A DNA stretch of 64,000 nucleotides. Origin: a candidate division KSB1 bacterium (lineage in GTDB: Bacteria; Electryoneota; RPQS01). Numbering within the stretch: position 1 is the stretch's first letter; every line of letters begins with the position of its first letter. The stretch spans positions 1-64,000 of the forward strand of contig JACRMR010000017.1 of assembly GCA_016214895.1 (NCBI GenBank), written 5' to 3'. The position numbers and the translations under genes were made by a program. This document shows, one piece after another, positions 63,419-64,000 of this stretch. The notes below the pieces were generated by a model. The model had not been told where the DNA came from, made no database searches, and saw nothing but the letters and a program-made list of their open reading frames with translations.

Positions 63419-63880
63419 ATGAAAATTATCGCCTACTTACTCATTCTACTACCGCTCGTGATCGGCGGGTGCAAGCCGAGTGCGCCGCCGCCAAAGGCTG
63501 TCGCGCCGAAACCCGCGGCTCCCGGTTCCGAGAAGCAGGCGGTGCCCGCCGTGCAGGACTCCATCGCCGAGGTCATCGCCACCTTCATCAACGCGATGAA
63601 AGCGGGCAATGAGAAGCAGGCCAAGGCCGTGCTCGCGCTGGAATATTTCGAGCACTATTCGCTGCCGGGTCCGGTCGAGATCAAACAATACACGATCACC
63701 GAGCGCACCGTGCTGGATTCCGCCGAAATCGAACAGCTGGGGTTCGTCGAACCGCCGCACGTCGGTGATGCGCGCGTACGGACGGAGCAATACATGACCG
63801 GAAATGTGCTCGTGTACGGAACCTATTGGCTGCGGAAGATCAACGGCTACTGGAAGATTTGGGGATGGGGGCTCTCCTAA
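63419..63880 (+). CDS. small lipoprotein
   Basis: A 153-aa lipoprotein (lipobox LVIGGC at the end of MKIIAYLLILLPLVIGGC). A Pro/Ala/Lys linker is followed by a domain of about 100 residues resembling NTF2/DUF4878-like folds (AEVIATFINAMKAGNEKQAK ... YGTYWLRKINGYWKIWGWG). It is likely anchored to a membrane; ligand unknown. Confidence 0.65.
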   Translation: MKIIAYLLILLPLVIGGCKPSAPPPKAVAPKPAAPGSEKQAVPAVQDSIAEVIATFINAMKAGNEKQAKAVLALEYFEHYSLPGPVEIKQYTITERTVLDSAEIEQLGFVEPPHVGDARVRTEQYMTGNVLVYGTYWLRKINGYWKIWGWGLS

Positions 63881-63885
63881 ATCGA

Positions 63886-63913
63886 AAACTTGAAACTTGA
63901 AACCTGAAACTTG
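63886..63913. repeat. tetra-heptamer element, AAACTTG type
   Basis: Units AAACTTG, AAACTTG, AAACCTG, AAACTTG, followed by AATGCGGAGGCCGA. It lies between the lipoprotein stop and the next start. Confidence 0.9.
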
Positions 63914-63928
63914 AATGCGGAGGCCGAG

Positions 63929-64000
63929 ATGGAACTTGGCGTGTGGTTTTGGGTCAAGATGGCAGGGATCTTCGCGACGGTCGCGGCGGTCGGAATTGGC
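63929..64000 (+). CDS. probable membrane protein, N-terminal fragment (runs off the window)
   Basis: Twenty-four codons are visible: MELGVWFWVKMAGIFATVAA and on. The hydrophobic segment suggests a transmembrane helix. Too short to classify. Confidence 0.4.
   Translation, partial: MELGVWFWVKMAGIFATVAAVGIG

Overview
This is a GC-rich bacterial chromosome segment spanning the replication-origin neighbourhood. The usual origin genes are all recognisable: rpmH, rnpA, yidD, yidC, mnmE, mnmG and rsmG leave in one direction (minus strand, 35.7 kb down to 5.2 kb). dnaA, dnaN and a DciA-like DUF721 gene leave in the other (plus strand, 44.8 to 56 kb). Large secreted proteins ending in a YPNPFN-type C-terminal sorting domain are common. 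That combination suggests an uncultivated lineage of the Fibrobacteres-Chlorobi-Bacteroidetes (FCB) superphylum with type IX-like secretion. The sequence does not let me name the phylum.

Layout. 0-4.1 kb: an IS3-family end has cut a Dam-type methylase that forms an operon with NurA-like nuclease and HerA-like ATPase genes. 4.2-7.7 kb: murQ, rsmG, mnmG. 7.8-12.7 kb: accessory genes (HEPN/MNT pair, two Mrr-type restriction endonucleases, TfoX-like and DinB-like proteins). 13.5-15.6 kb: a large secreted multidomain protein. 15.7-17.6 kb: an AbiEii/AbiEi-like toxin-antitoxin pair with a duplicated 60-bp operator-like element upstream. 18.0-21.4 kb: an ArsR-controlled operon of a thioredoxin-like Cys-rich exported protein plus an FtsX/MacB-type ABC exporter. 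21.9-32.1 kb: secreted propeller proteins, a SAM methyltransferase, mnmE, a NapH-like ferredoxin and an LhgO-like oxidase. 32.3-35.7 kb: a restriction-modification remnant, yidC, yidD, a frame-split rnpA and rpmH. 35.9-44.3 kb: three secreted proteins, one frameshifted, and a DUF559 protein. 44.8-55.96 kb: dnaA, a candidate oriC, a GH172/DUF2961 protein, dnaN, a TPR lipoprotein, an esterase and dciA. 56-64 kb: two beta-helix secreted proteins, an AsnRS-like enzyme and lipoproteins.

The most unusual feature is repeat biology. The window is seeded with several families of short interspersed elements: (i) 28-bp elements made of exactly four heptanucleotide units, with different heptamers at different loci; (ii) C6/G6 palindromes followed by an NCCGA tail; (iii) arrays of roughly 43-bp hairpins with constant flanks (GATTCCGG ... 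CGGCGG) and interchangeable stems; (iv) hairpins ending in CTACGG. Some sit inside essential or conserved genes (dnaA, mnmE, rnpA, murQ), where they are translated as low-complexity inserts. I found no gene here that obviously mobilises them.

All functional calls come from reading motifs and context. No database search was run.
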